A stretch of 64,000 nt of DNA from PFJX01 sp040757575 (GTDB lineage: Bacteria > Pseudomonadota > Gammaproteobacteria > Burkholderiales > Thiobacillaceae): positions 82,439-146,438 of the forward strand of contig JBFLXA010000008.1 in the NCBI GenBank assembly GCA_040757575.1, in the 5' to 3' direction. Below are positions 6,979-14,859 of the stretch, one piece after another. A program made the translations under genes and the position numbers. The stretch's first letter is position 1, and each line of letters opens with the position of its first letter. The notes below the pieces were generated by a model, which was not told the DNA's origin, did not search any database, and worked only from the letters and a program-made list of their open reading frames with translations.

Positions 6979-8471
6979 GCATCGGCCGGGAAACGGGAAA
7001 CGGGAAACGCGAAACCTGGGACGCCACGCAATTGGCTGAAGCCCTACGCAGCATTGCCCCCACTGCCCGTGGAATCACGGCGGACAGCCGCCGCGTGGAG
7101 CGGGGCGATGTGTTCCTGGCCTTCCCGGGCGGGGTACATGATGGCCGTACCCACATTGCCCATGCCCTCCAGGCCGGTGCCGCCGCCGTAGCCTGGGAAC
7201 CGGACGGCTTCGCCTGGGACCCCACTTGGCAGGTGCCCCATCTGCCCGTGGCTGACCTCAAGGGCAAGGCTGCCGGTCTGGCCGCCGCCTGGTACGGCCA
7301 GCCCTCCGAGGCCCTGTGGATGACCGGCATCACCGGCACCAACGGCAAGACCTCCGTCTCCCACTGGCTGGCCCAGGCCTTCACCCATATGGGCCGCAAT
7401 ACCGCCGCCGTGGGCACCCTGGGCAATGGCTTCCCCGGCAGCATGACCGCAGCCACCCATACCACCCCAGACGCGGTATCGCTCCAGGGCCTATTGGCCC
7501 ACTACAGGAATGCCGGCGCCACCGGCGTGGCCATGGAGGTCTCCTCTCACGGCCTGGACCAGGGCCGGGTGGCCAGCGTAGCCTTTGACGTGGCCGTGCT
7601 CACCAACCTGTCCCGGGATCATCTGGACTACCACGGCACCATGGAAGCCTATGCCGAAGCCAAGGCCCGCCTGTTCCACTGGCCCGGCCTCAAGGCCGCC
7701 GTAGTGAACGCCGACGACGATCTAGGGGCCGCCCTGGCCAGGGAGGTGAAAGACGCCCGGGTCATCAGCTACGGTTTGAAGGCCGGCGACCTGCGGGCCC
7801 AGATCCAGGCAGACCGCCTGGGCCTGAAACTGGAGATCGTCTCCCCCTGGGGCAAGGGCCGGCTGGATAGTCCACTGCTGGGGCAATTCAATGCCTACAA
7901 CCTGCTGGCCGCCCTGGGAGCCCTGCTGGCGGCTGACATCCCCATGGCCGATGCCCTGGCCGCCCTGGCCACCGTGGCCCCCGCCGCCGGGCGCATGCAG
8001 ACCGTGTCCGGCTTTGCCGGCAAGCCCACGGTCATCGTCGATTTCGCACACACCCCGGACGCCCTGGAAAAGGTGCTGGCCGCCCTCAAACCCCTGACCA
8101 CCGGCAGGCTGATCTGCGTCTTTGGCTGCGGCGGCGGCCGGGACACGGGCAAGCGGCCCCTCATGGGCGCGGCGGTAGCGGCGGGTGCGGACCAGGCCAT
8201 CGTCACCAGCGACAACCCCCGCAATGAAGACCCGGCCCACATCGTCCGCGACATCCTCGCCGGCATGCCGGCGGGCGAGGCGGTCAACCAAAGCGTCATC
8301 CTGGACCGGCGCGAAGCCATCCACACCGCCATCTCCCAGGCGGACCCCGAAGACATCGTCCTGCTGGCCGGCAAGGGCCACGAGGATTACCAGGAGATCC
8401 ACGGCGTGAAACGCCCCTTTTCCGACCTGGCCGAAGCCCAGGCCGCCCTCAGCCAGTGGAGCCGGGCATGA
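6975..8471 (+). CDS. murE: UDP-MurNAc-tripeptide synthetase MurE
   Basis: 498-aa ligase that adds the third residue to UDP-MurNAc-Ala-Glu in the cytoplasm. The ATP-binding motif GTNGKT is at 121-126. DNPR at 413-416 is the signature of enzymes that take meso-diaminopimelate rather than lysine. It overlaps ftsI and murF by 4 bases. Codons 5-13 are made of a GGGAAAC heptamer repeated three to four times, which adds a hydrophilic RETGNGKRET stretch ahead of the conserved N-terminal domain. This looks like repeat-derived coding sequence and is probably tolerated at a flexible end. Confidence 0.95.
   Translation: MSIGRETGNGKRETWDATQLAEALRSIAPTARGITADSRRVERGDVFLAFPGGVHDGRTHIAHALQAGAAAVAWEPDGFAWDPTWQVPHLPVADLKGKAAGLAAAWYGQPSEALWMTGITGTNGKTSVSHWLAQAFTHMGRNTAAVGTLGNGFPGSMTAATHTTPDAVSLQGLLAHYRNAGATGVAMEVSSHGLDQGRVASVAFDVAVLTNLSRDHLDYHGTMEAYAEAKARLFHWPGLKAAVVNADDDLGAALAREVKDARVISYGLKAGDLRAQIQADRLGLKLEIVSPWGKGRLDSPLLGQFNAYNLLAALGALLAADIPMADALAALATVAPAAGRMQTVSGFAGKPTVIVDFAHTPDALEKVLAALKPLTTGRLICVFGCGGGRDTGKRPLMGAAVAAGADQAIVTSDNPRNEDPAHIVRDILAGMPAGEAVNQSVILDRREAIHTAISQADPEDIVLLAGKGHEDYQEIHGVKRPFSDLAEAQAALSQWSRA
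6988..7015 (+). repeat. GGGAAAC heptamer tandem repeat in the 5' end of murE
   Basis: G tracts start at 6988, 6995 and 7002 with an exact 7-base period, and a fourth, degenerate unit (GCGAAAC) follows. It sits 13 bases after the murE start codon and is translated. Confidence 0.75.
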
Positions 8472-9883
8472 GACTGCATGAAGCTGCCCAGGCCATCGGC
8501 GCCACTCCGGCAGGCGAGGACGTGGAATTCACCCGGGTGGAAACCGACACCCGCAAACTCACCCCTGGCTGCCTGTACGTGGCCCTCAAGGGCGCCAACT
8601 TCGACGGCCACGCCTTCGTGGCCAAGGCCATGGAGCAAGGCGCGGCAGCCGTGATGGTGGCGGACGCCTCCCCCCTCACGCCGCACCCCTCACTGCGTGT
8701 CGACGACACGCGCCTCGCCCTGGGTCGTCTGGCCGCCTGGCACCGCAGCCGCATGCCCGCGCGGCTGGCTGCCATCACCGGCAGCAACGGCAAGACCACG
8801 GTGAAGGAGATGCTGGCCTCCATCTGCGCCGCCGATGCAGGTGAATCTGCCGTCCTGGCCACCGCCGGCAATCTCAACAATGACATCGGCATGCCCCTGA
8901 CCCTGTTGAACCTCACCCCGGCCCACCGCTATGCGGTCATCGAGATGGGCATGAACCATGCCGGTGAATTGTCCTATCTCACCCGCCTGGCCCAGCCGGA
9001 TGTGGCTCTGGTGAACAATGCCCTGCGGGCCCATCTGGGCTTCTTCGACGGCGTGGAGGCCATCGCCCGGGCCAAGGGGGAGATCTACGAAGGCCTGAAG
9101 CCAGACGGGGTGGCCATCATCAATGCCGACGATCCCCATGCGGGTATGTGGCGGGGGTTGAATGGGGATCGCCAGATCATGAGTTTTGGCTGCGACGCCC
9201 AGGCGGATGTCAGGATTGGGGATGGATATCCCTCTCTGGTGCTTCACTCCCCGGCCGGCACAATCGAAACCACCCTGCAAGTGCCTGGCGAACACAATCG
9301 CCGCAATGCTGCCGCTGCCGCCACCGTTGCCCTGGCCCTGGGCATTTCCCCAGCAACCATCGCCCGGGGGCTGTCCGCCTACTCGGGCACCAAGGGCCGT
9401 CTGCAAGTTCACCCGTGTCTGATGGGGGCAACCCTCATCGACGACACCTACAACGCCAATCCGGATTCCGTGCTGGCCGCCATCGGCGTGCTGGCGGCCC
9501 GGCCCGGCACCCGCATCCTGGTCCTGGGCGACATGGGTGAACTGGGCCCCACCGCGCCGGCCCTGCACCGGGAGGTAGGGGAGAAGGCAAAGGCCGCAGG
9601 CATCCAACGTCTGCTGTGTCTGGGAGAACTGTCTGTGAACACAGCCCAGGGGTTCGGCGCCGGCGGCATGCACTTCGAGCGCATCGAGGAACTGCTGGCA
9701 GAAGTGGAACAGGCCCTGGGGACCGATGTAACCGTGCTGGTGAAGGGTTCCCGCTTCATGCAGATGGAACGGGTGGTGCAGTCCTTTGCGGAGAAAGGGA
9801 TGTGCCCCCAGGCTTCGCTGCCCCCCGAGGGGGCGCATTGCCCGCCTCAGGGCGGCCTTACGGAGGGCAACATATGCTCCTGA
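8468..9883 (+). CDS. murF: UDP-MurNAc-tripeptide-D-Ala-D-Ala ligase MurF
   Basis: 471-aa enzyme that adds D-Ala-D-Ala to complete the UDP-MurNAc-pentapeptide. ATP motif GSNGKTT lies at 105-112, followed by EMGMNHAGEL, NADDP and the C-terminal domain DDTYNANPDS. The start ATG 8468 overlaps the murE stop by 4 bases. The last 25 or so residues (rich in P, G and C after VQSFAEKG) are encoded by a palindromic extragenic-type repeat and look like an added tail rather than conserved sequence. It overlaps mraY by 10 bases. Confidence 0.94.
   Translation: MRLHEAAQAIGATPAGEDVEFTRVETDTRKLTPGCLYVALKGANFDGHAFVAKAMEQGAAAVMVADASPLTPHPSLRVDDTRLALGRLAAWHRSRMPARLAAITGSNGKTTVKEMLASICAADAGESAVLATAGNLNNDIGMPLTLLNLTPAHRYAVIEMGMNHAGELSYLTRLAQPDVALVNNALRAHLGFFDGVEAIARAKGEIYEGLKPDGVAIINADDPHAGMWRGLNGDRQIMSFGCDAQADVRIGDGYPSLVLHSPAGTIETTLQVPGEHNRRNAAAAATVALALGISPATIARGLSAYSGTKGRLQVHPCLMGATLIDDTYNANPDSVLAAIGVLAARPGTRILVLGDMGELGPTAPALHREVGEKAKAAGIQRLLCLGELSVNTAQGFGAGGMHFERIEELLAEVEQALGTDVTVLVKGSRFMQMERVVQSFAEKGMCPQASLPPEGAHCPPQGGLTEGNICS
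9811..9857 (+). repeat. REP-like palindromic element in the 3' end of murF
   Basis: Two consecutive GC-rich palindromes: CCCC/GGGG around 9822-9833, and CCGCC-TCAG-GGCGG at 9842-9855. The wording 'GCTTCGCTGCCCCCCGAGGG' resembles short intergenic palindromes often seen in betaproteobacterial genomes. Here it is in frame inside murF and just upstream of the mraY ribosome-binding site. Confidence 0.55.
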
Positions 9884-10959
9884 TGCTCGCCCAGTGGATC
9901 GGCCACGACATCCGCCTGTTCAACGTCTTCAACTACATCACCCTGCGGGCAGTGCTGGCGGCCCTGACCGCCCTGATCATCTCCTTCATCGTCGGCCCCT
10001 GGATGATCCGCAAGCTCACCACCCTGAAGGTGGGCCAGCCCGTGCGGGACGACGGCCCCCAGACCCATCTGGTAAAGGCAGGCACCCCGACCATGGGGGG
10101 CGCCCTGATTCTGTCCGCCATTGCCGTCACCACCCTGCTTTGGGCGGACCTGTCCAACCGCTACGTGTGGATCGCCCTGCTCACCCTGGTGGGCTTCGGC
10201 GCCATCGGCTGGGTCGACGACTGGCGCAAGGTGGTGGAGAAGAACCCCCGGGGGCTGCCTTCCCGCTGGAAGTATTTCTGGCAGTCGGTCATCGCCCTGA
10301 TCATCGCCGCCTGGCTGGCCTGGTCCGCCCATCTGCCGGCCCAAACCGAACTGATCGTGCCCTTCTTCAAGCAGATCGTCATGCCATTGGGCACCATCGG
10401 CTTCGTGGTGCTGGCCTATTTCGTCATCGTCGGCACAAGCAACGCGGTGAACCTGACGGACGGCGCCGATGGCCTGGCCATTCTACCCACCGTCATGGTG
10501 GCCGGCGCCCTGTCGGTATTCGCCTACGTGGCCGGCCATGCCGTGTTCTCCAAGTACCTGGGCCTGCCTTTCATTCCCGGGGCCGGGGAACTGGTGGTGT
10601 TCTGCGCCGCCATGGTGGGCGCCGGCCTGGCCTTCCTCTGGTTCAACGCCTACCCCGCCGAGGTGTTCATGGGCGACGTGGGCGCCCTGGCCCTGGGGGC
10701 CGCCCTGGGGGTGGTGGCGGTCATCGTCCGCCAGGAGATCGTGCTGTTCATCATGGGCGGCGTGTTCGTGGCCGAAGCCATCTCCGTCATGGTGCAGGTG
10801 GGATCCTTCAAGTTGCGGGGCAAACGGGTGTTCCTCATGGCCCCCATCCACCACCACTTCGAAAAGAAGGGCTGGAAGGAAACGCAGGTAGTGGTCCGCT
10901 TCTGGATCATCAGCATGATGTTGGTGCTGGTGGGCCTTTCAACGCTGAAGCTGCGGTGA
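9874..10959 (+). CDS. mraY: phospho-MurNAc-pentapeptide translocase MraY
   Basis: 361-aa integral membrane enzyme that transfers phospho-MurNAc-pentapeptide to undecaprenyl phosphate, making lipid I. About ten membrane segments are visible. Family motifs include the VRDDGPQTH cytoplasmic loop, NLTDGADGLA, FMGDVGALALG and the PIHHHFEKKGW histidine-rich loop. ATG 9874 follows GGAGGG at 9862-9867 and gives the standard length; the frame upstream of it only shadows murF. Confidence 0.95.
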   Translation: MLLMLAQWIGHDIRLFNVFNYITLRAVLAALTALIISFIVGPWMIRKLTTLKVGQPVRDDGPQTHLVKAGTPTMGGALILSAIAVTTLLWADLSNRYVWIALLTLVGFGAIGWVDDWRKVVEKNPRGLPSRWKYFWQSVIALIIAAWLAWSAHLPAQTELIVPFFKQIVMPLGTIGFVVLAYFVIVGTSNAVNLTDGADGLAILPTVMVAGALSVFAYVAGHAVFSKYLGLPFIPGAGELVVFCAAMVGAGLAFLWFNAYPAEVFMGDVGALALGAALGVVAVIVRQEIVLFIMGGVFVAEAISVMVQVGSFKLRGKRVFLMAPIHHHFEKKGWKETQVVVRFWIISMMLVLVGLSTLKLR

Positions 10960-10966
10960 TCGGATC

Positions 10967-12442
10967 ATGAATCGGCGCGCATCCAATTACTCCGGCACCC
11001 GGGCACTGGTGGTGGGCCTGGGGGATACCGGCGCGTCCTGCGTGCGCTGGCTGGTGGAGCACGATGCCACGGTACGGGGCACTGATACCCGGGCCGAGCC
11101 GCCCCACGCCCAGCGCTTGCGGGAAGCCTTTCCGGAGGTCCCCTTGAGCCTGGGGGGCTTCAATCCGGAAGATTTCGACTGGGCGGAACTGATCGTGGTG
11201 AGCCCCGGCGTGGCCTTGGCCACCCCCATCGTGGCGGCGGCTGTGGCGGCCGGCAAGGACGTGGTGGGGGATGTGGAACTGTTCGCCCGTGCCATCCGGG
11301 GCACCCACAGCAAGGTCATCGCCATCACCGGCAGCAACGGCAAGAGCACGGTCACCGCCCTGGCCGGCCACCTGTGCGCCGCCTATGGCCTGGATACCGT
11401 GGTGGCCGGCAACATCGGCCTGCCGGTACTGGAAGCCCTGGAAGAGCGGGAAAGCCAGGACCGTGTGCCCGATGTCTGGGTGCTGGAATTGTCCAGCTTC
11501 CAGCTGGAGACCACCCGTAGCCTGGAAGCCGACGTGGCCACGGTGCTGAACATCTCCCAGGACCACATGGACCGCTACGCCGACCTGGCCGACTACGCCG
11601 CCGCCAAGGAACGGATCTTCGGCGTGGAGACGGATCAGGGCCGGGCCAAGGCCTCCTGCATCCAGGTGCTGAACCGGGACGACCCCCGGGTGATGGCCAT
11701 GGCCCGGACCGGCCACACCCAGTGGAGTTTCGGCCTGCTCCACGGCCGGGGCGGGGAAGAGACAGAGGGTGAAGGCATGACCGGGCACTTCAGCCTGATC
11801 ACCCGCAAGGAACGCCTGTGGATGGCGGAAGCCGGGGAAGGTCTGCTGCCCGTGGACAAGCTGCCCATCGCCGGCCTGCACAACGCGGCCAACGCCATGG
11901 CGGCCCTGGCCCTGTGCCGGGGCATCGGTCTGGACTACGACGGCCTCATTCCCGCCCTGAAGACCTTCGAAGGCCTGCCCCACCGGGTCCAACGGGTCAC
12001 CGAACTGGCAGGCCGCACCTTCTACGACGACTCCAAGGGCACCAATGTGGGCGCCACCGTGGCAGCCCTGAAGGGCTTCACCACTCCCGTGGTGCTGATC
12101 GCCGGCGGCGACGGCAAGGGCCAGGATTTCTCCCCCATGAAGGACGCCGTGGGCAACGTGCGTGCCCTGGTCCTCATCGGCCGGGACGCCTCCCTCATCG
12201 AAGCCGCCGTGGCCGGCGCCTGCCCCGTGTTGCGGGCGGATACCCTGGAAGCCGCCGTGGAACTGGCCTATGCCCAGTCCCGGGCGGGAGACGCCATCCT
12301 GCTCTCCCCCGCCTGCGCCAGCTGGGACATGTTCCGCAATTACGAACATCGGGCCGAAGTCTTCATCGCCGCCGCAGAGACCCTGGTGGCCCGGCATGAA
12401 CAACGCAGCGACTCCGTTTCCGGAGGCGGCCATGTTTCATAA
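10967..12442 (+). CDS. murD: UDP-MurNAc-Ala D-glutamate ligase MurD
   Basis: 491-aa ligase adding D-glutamate to UDP-MurNAc-L-Ala. N-terminal Rossmann start ALVVGLGDTGASC, ATP motif GSNGKST at 122-128, then LELSSFQLE, NISQDHMDRY and DDSKGTNVGAT. It is slightly longer than the roughly 440-460 aa usual elsewhere, because of loops around residues 255-285 (a G/E-rich stretch). It lies 7 bases after mraY and overlaps ftsW by 11 bases. Confidence 0.94.
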   Translation: MNRRASNYSGTRALVVGLGDTGASCVRWLVEHDATVRGTDTRAEPPHAQRLREAFPEVPLSLGGFNPEDFDWAELIVVSPGVALATPIVAAAVAAGKDVVGDVELFARAIRGTHSKVIAITGSNGKSTVTALAGHLCAAYGLDTVVAGNIGLPVLEALEERESQDRVPDVWVLELSSFQLETTRSLEADVATVLNISQDHMDRYADLADYAAAKERIFGVETDQGRAKASCIQVLNRDDPRVMAMARTGHTQWSFGLLHGRGGEETEGEGMTGHFSLITRKERLWMAEAGEGLLPVDKLPIAGLHNAANAMAALALCRGIGLDYDGLIPALKTFEGLPHRVQRVTELAGRTFYDDSKGTNVGATVAALKGFTTPVVLIAGGDGKGQDFSPMKDAVGNVRALVLIGRDASLIEAAVAGACPVLRADTLEAAVELAYAQSRAGDAILLSPACASWDMFRNYEHRAEVFIAAAETLVARHEQRSDSVSGGGHVS

Positions 12443-13592
12443 CGCCGCCCTGAAACGTAGCGCCCTCACCCCCTACGACTGGGGGCTGGTGTTCGCCACC
12501 CTGGCCCTCCTGAGCCTGGGGCTGATCATGGTCTATTCCGCCTCCATCGCCATCGCCGAAGCCAAGAGCGTGGACCAGCGAGCCTCCTTCTACCTGATCC
12601 GCCACAGCATGTATCTGGTGGTGGGCCTGGGCCTGGGCTACGCCGCCTTCCAGGTGCCCACCGGCGTCTGGCAGAAAGTGGCGCCGGGCTTTTTCGTCGC
12701 CTGCGCCGTGCTGCTCATGCTGGTACTGGTGCCCTTCATCGGCAAGGAGGTCTACGGTGCCCGGCGCTGGATACCTCTGGGCCCTCTGGGAAACCTGCAA
12801 CCCTCGGAACTGATGAAGCTGGCCACCATCCTCTACGCCGCCGACTACACGGTGCGAAAGGCCGCCTTCATGAAAAGCCTGCAGAAAGGCTTCCTGCCCC
12901 TGTTCCTGGCCATGGCCGGCCTGGGCGGGCTGTTGCTGATGGAACCGGACTTCGGTGCCTTCGTGGTCATCGTCGCCATCGCCCTGGCCATCCTGTTCCT
13001 GGGGGGGTTCAACGCCCGCCTGTTCTTCGGCCTGTCCTTCCTGCTCGGCATCAGCTTCGTGCTCATGGTGGTCACTTCCGAATACCGCTACCAGCGGGTA
13101 TTGGGCTATCTGGACCCCTGGAAGGACCCCTACGGCTCCGGCTACCAGCTCATCCATTCCCTCATCGCCCTGGGCCGGGGCCAGGTCACGGGGGTGGGCC
13201 TGGGAGACAGCATCGAAAAACTCTTCTACCTGCCCGAGGCCTACACCGACTTCCTGCTGGCGGTGATCGGCGAGGAATTGGGGCTCATCGGCGTCATGAC
13301 GGTCATCCTGCTGTTCGCCTGGCTTACCTGGCGGGCCTTCTCCATCGGCTGGCAGGCCAGCCTCATGGGCCGCAACTTCCAGGCCCTGGCCGCCCAGGGC
13401 GTGGGGGTGTGGATCGGCGTGCAGGGCTTCATCAACATGGGCGTGAACCTGGGCCTGCTGCCCACAAAGGGCCTCACCCTGCCCCTGATGAGCTACGGCG
13501 GCTCCGGCATCGTCGCCAACTGCCTGGCCCTGGCCTTGCTGCTGCGTATCGACCACGAGAATAGATGTCTGATGAAGGGTAAACGAACATGA
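12432..13592 (+). CDS. ftsW: lipid II polymerase FtsW
   Basis: 386-aa SEDS-family glycosyltransferase that polymerises lipid II at the septum with FtsI. Multiple membrane segments; signature regions MVYSASIAIAE, KEVYGARRWIPLGPLGNLQPSELMK (given in part: residues about 100-124), LMEPDFGAFVV with the catalytic-region Asp, GYQLIHSLIALGRG, and LPLMSYGGSG near the C-terminus. ATG 12432 was chosen because it starts the conserved cytoplasmic tail; the upstream frame shadows murD. Its stop overlaps murG (ATGA). Confidence 0.94.
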   Translation: MFHNAALKRSALTPYDWGLVFATLALLSLGLIMVYSASIAIAEAKSVDQRASFYLIRHSMYLVVGLGLGYAAFQVPTGVWQKVAPGFFVACAVLLMLVLVPFIGKEVYGARRWIPLGPLGNLQPSELMKLATILYAADYTVRKAAFMKSLQKGFLPLFLAMAGLGGLLLMEPDFGAFVVIVAIALAILFLGGFNARLFFGLSFLLGISFVLMVVTSEYRYQRVLGYLDPWKDPYGSGYQLIHSLIALGRGQVTGVGLGDSIEKLFYLPEAYTDFLLAVIGEELGLIGVMTVILLFAWLTWRAFSIGWQASLMGRNFQALAAQGVGVWIGVQGFINMGVNLGLLPTKGLTLPLMSYGGSGIVANCLALALLLRIDHENRCLMKGKRT

Positions 13593-14752
13593 AACCGGGA
13601 ATGGGGAATGGGGAATGGGGAATGGGGAGCGGTACGCCGGCTTCTTCCCATTCCCCATCCCCCATCACTCACCCCCCCCGCTGCCTCCTCGTCATGGCCG
13701 GCGGCACAGGCGGCCATGTCATGCCCGCCCTGGCGGTGGCTGAACATTTGCGTGCCGAGGGCTGGAGGGTGGTGTGGCTTGGCACCCAGGCGGGCATGGA
13801 AGCCCGTATCGCCGTGGAAAAGGGCTTTGAGATGGCCTGGGTGAAGGTGGCGGGGGTAAGGGGCAAGGGACTGCTGACCAAGTTGCTGCTGCCCATGAAC
13901 CTGTTGCTGGCCTTCTGGCAGGCGACCCGGCACATTTTCCGGGAACGTCCCGACGCCGCCCTGGGCCTGGGCGGCTACGTGGCCTTTCCCGGAGGCATGA
14001 TGGCCTCCCTGCTGGGCAAGCCCCTGGTAATCCACGAGCAGAACGCCATCGCCGGCCTCACCAATCGGGTGCTGTCCAAGGTGGCGGACCGGGTGCTGCT
14101 GGGACTGCCCCTGGCGGCCGGGGATGCGGCCCTGGGCAACAAGACGGAATGGGTGGGCAACCCGGTGCGCCCGGAAATCGCCGCCCTGCCGGTGCCGGGA
14201 GAGCGGCTGACCGGGCGGCAAGGCCCCCTGCGCCTGCTGGTGGTGGGCGGCAGCCTGGGGGCAACGGCCCTCAACGAGCGGGTGCCCGAGGCACTGGCCC
14301 GCATACCCGCCGAGCAGCGCCCCCTGGTACGCCATCAGTCCGGTCGCAAGCATCTGGAAGCCTTGCAGGCCAACTACCGGTCTGCCGGCGTGGAAGCGGA
14401 ATGCCTGGATTTCATTGCCGACATGGCCGAGGCCTACGCCTGGGCAGACGTGGTGATCTGCCGGGCGGGCGCCCTGACGGTGGCAGAAATCGCCGCCAGC
14501 GGTTCCGCAGCCCTGTTCGTGCCTTACCCCCACGCCGTGGACGACCACCAGACCGCAAACGCCCGCTTCCTGGCAGATGCAGGAGCCGCCTGGATGACGG
14601 CCCAGGCGGCCCTGACCCCCGGCCAGCTGGCGGACTGGTTCCAGGGCCTGAACCGGGCGGAGCTGATCGAACGGGCCGACAAGGCCCGTTCCCTGGCCAA
14701 ACCGGACGCCACCCGCCGGGTTGCCGAGGTGGTGAAGGAGATGACGCAATGA
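13589..14752 (+). CDS. murG: lipid II synthase (GlcNAc transferase) MurG
   Basis: 387-aa peripheral membrane GT28 enzyme that adds GlcNAc to lipid I. The conserved protein begins at CLLVMAGGTGGHVMPALAVA (residues about 32-51); GGSLGATALNE and the HQSGRKH/DFIADMAEAY region follow. The preceding 31 residues (rich in G, N, S, P, H) are encoded by GGGGAAT heptamer repeats and their C-rich inverted counterpart. ATG 13589 is supported by the ATGA overlap with ftsW, so the odd N-terminus is probably translated. A shorter start is not obvious. Confidence 0.93.
   Translation: MKPGMGNGEWGMGSGTPASSHSPSPITHPPRCLLVMAGGTGGHVMPALAVAEHLRAEGWRVVWLGTQAGMEARIAVEKGFEMAWVKVAGVRGKGLLTKLLLPMNLLLAFWQATRHIFRERPDAALGLGGYVAFPGGMMASLLGKPLVIHEQNAIAGLTNRVLSKVADRVLLGLPLAAGDAALGNKTEWVGNPVRPEIAALPVPGERLTGRQGPLRLLVVGGSLGATALNERVPEALARIPAEQRPLVRHQSGRKHLEALQANYRSAGVEAECLDFIADMAEAYAWADVVICRAGALTVAEIAASGSAALFVPYPHAVDDHQTANARFLADAGAAWMTAQAALTPGQLADWFQGLNRAELIERADKARSLAKPDATRRVAEVVKEMTQ
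13597..13664 (+). repeat. GGGGAAT heptamer array with C-rich inverted partner in murG
   Basis: G tracts begin at 13597, 13603, 13610, 13617 and 13624 (7-base period), a strong G-quadruplex motif on the coding strand. The stretch 13645-13664 (TTCCCATTCCCCATCCCCCA) is the inverse complement of part of it, so a hairpin is an alternative fold. It lies 8 bases after the murG start. Confidence 0.8.
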
Positions 14753-14859
14753 ACCTCGTTAAGGGTAAAGGGTTAAGGGTGAAGGGTGCCGCACCGGTAG
14801 CCACCCCCACCCTTCCCCCTTCCCCCTTCCCCCTTCACGCCTTCAGAGGCCGCCCATGA
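14749..14859 (+). CDS. 36-codon linker reading frame between murG and murC
   Basis: Small reading frame of 36 codons that begins at an ATGA overlap with the murG stop and ends at an ATGA overlap with the murC start. The peptide (MNLVKGKGLRVKGAAPVATP, then TLPPSPFPLHAFRGRP) is low in complexity: its first half comes from GGGTNAA heptamers and its second from CCCCTTC heptamers. It has no recognisable domain. Its likely role is to carry ribosomes from murG into murC after a repeat insertion. Whether the peptide itself matters is unknown. Confidence 0.5.
   Translation: MNLVKGKGLRVKGAAPVATPTLPPSPFPLHAFRGRP
14763..14836 (+). repeat. GGGTNAA and CCCCTTC heptamer arrays between murG and murC
   Basis: G tracts start at 14763, 14770, 14777 and 14784 with an exact 7-base period (a four-tract G-quadruplex motif with 4-base loops). 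About 20 bases further on, a CCCCTTC array of the same period runs to about 14836 and is roughly complementary, so the pair can form a hairpin. Confidence 0.8.

Noticed and set aside
10910..12433. 507-codon open frame antisense to murD
   Set aside because: It lies wholly opposite murD, has biased Gly/Gln/His content typical of GC-rich antisense frames, and shows no domain.
12363..13658. 431-codon frame antisense to ftsW and the start of murG
   Set aside because: Rich in Q, G, H and E with no domain; it mirrors a conserved membrane protein gene.
13597..13664. Possible CRISPR-like repeats
   Set aside because: Unit length is 7 bases with no unique spacers and no cas genes nearby.
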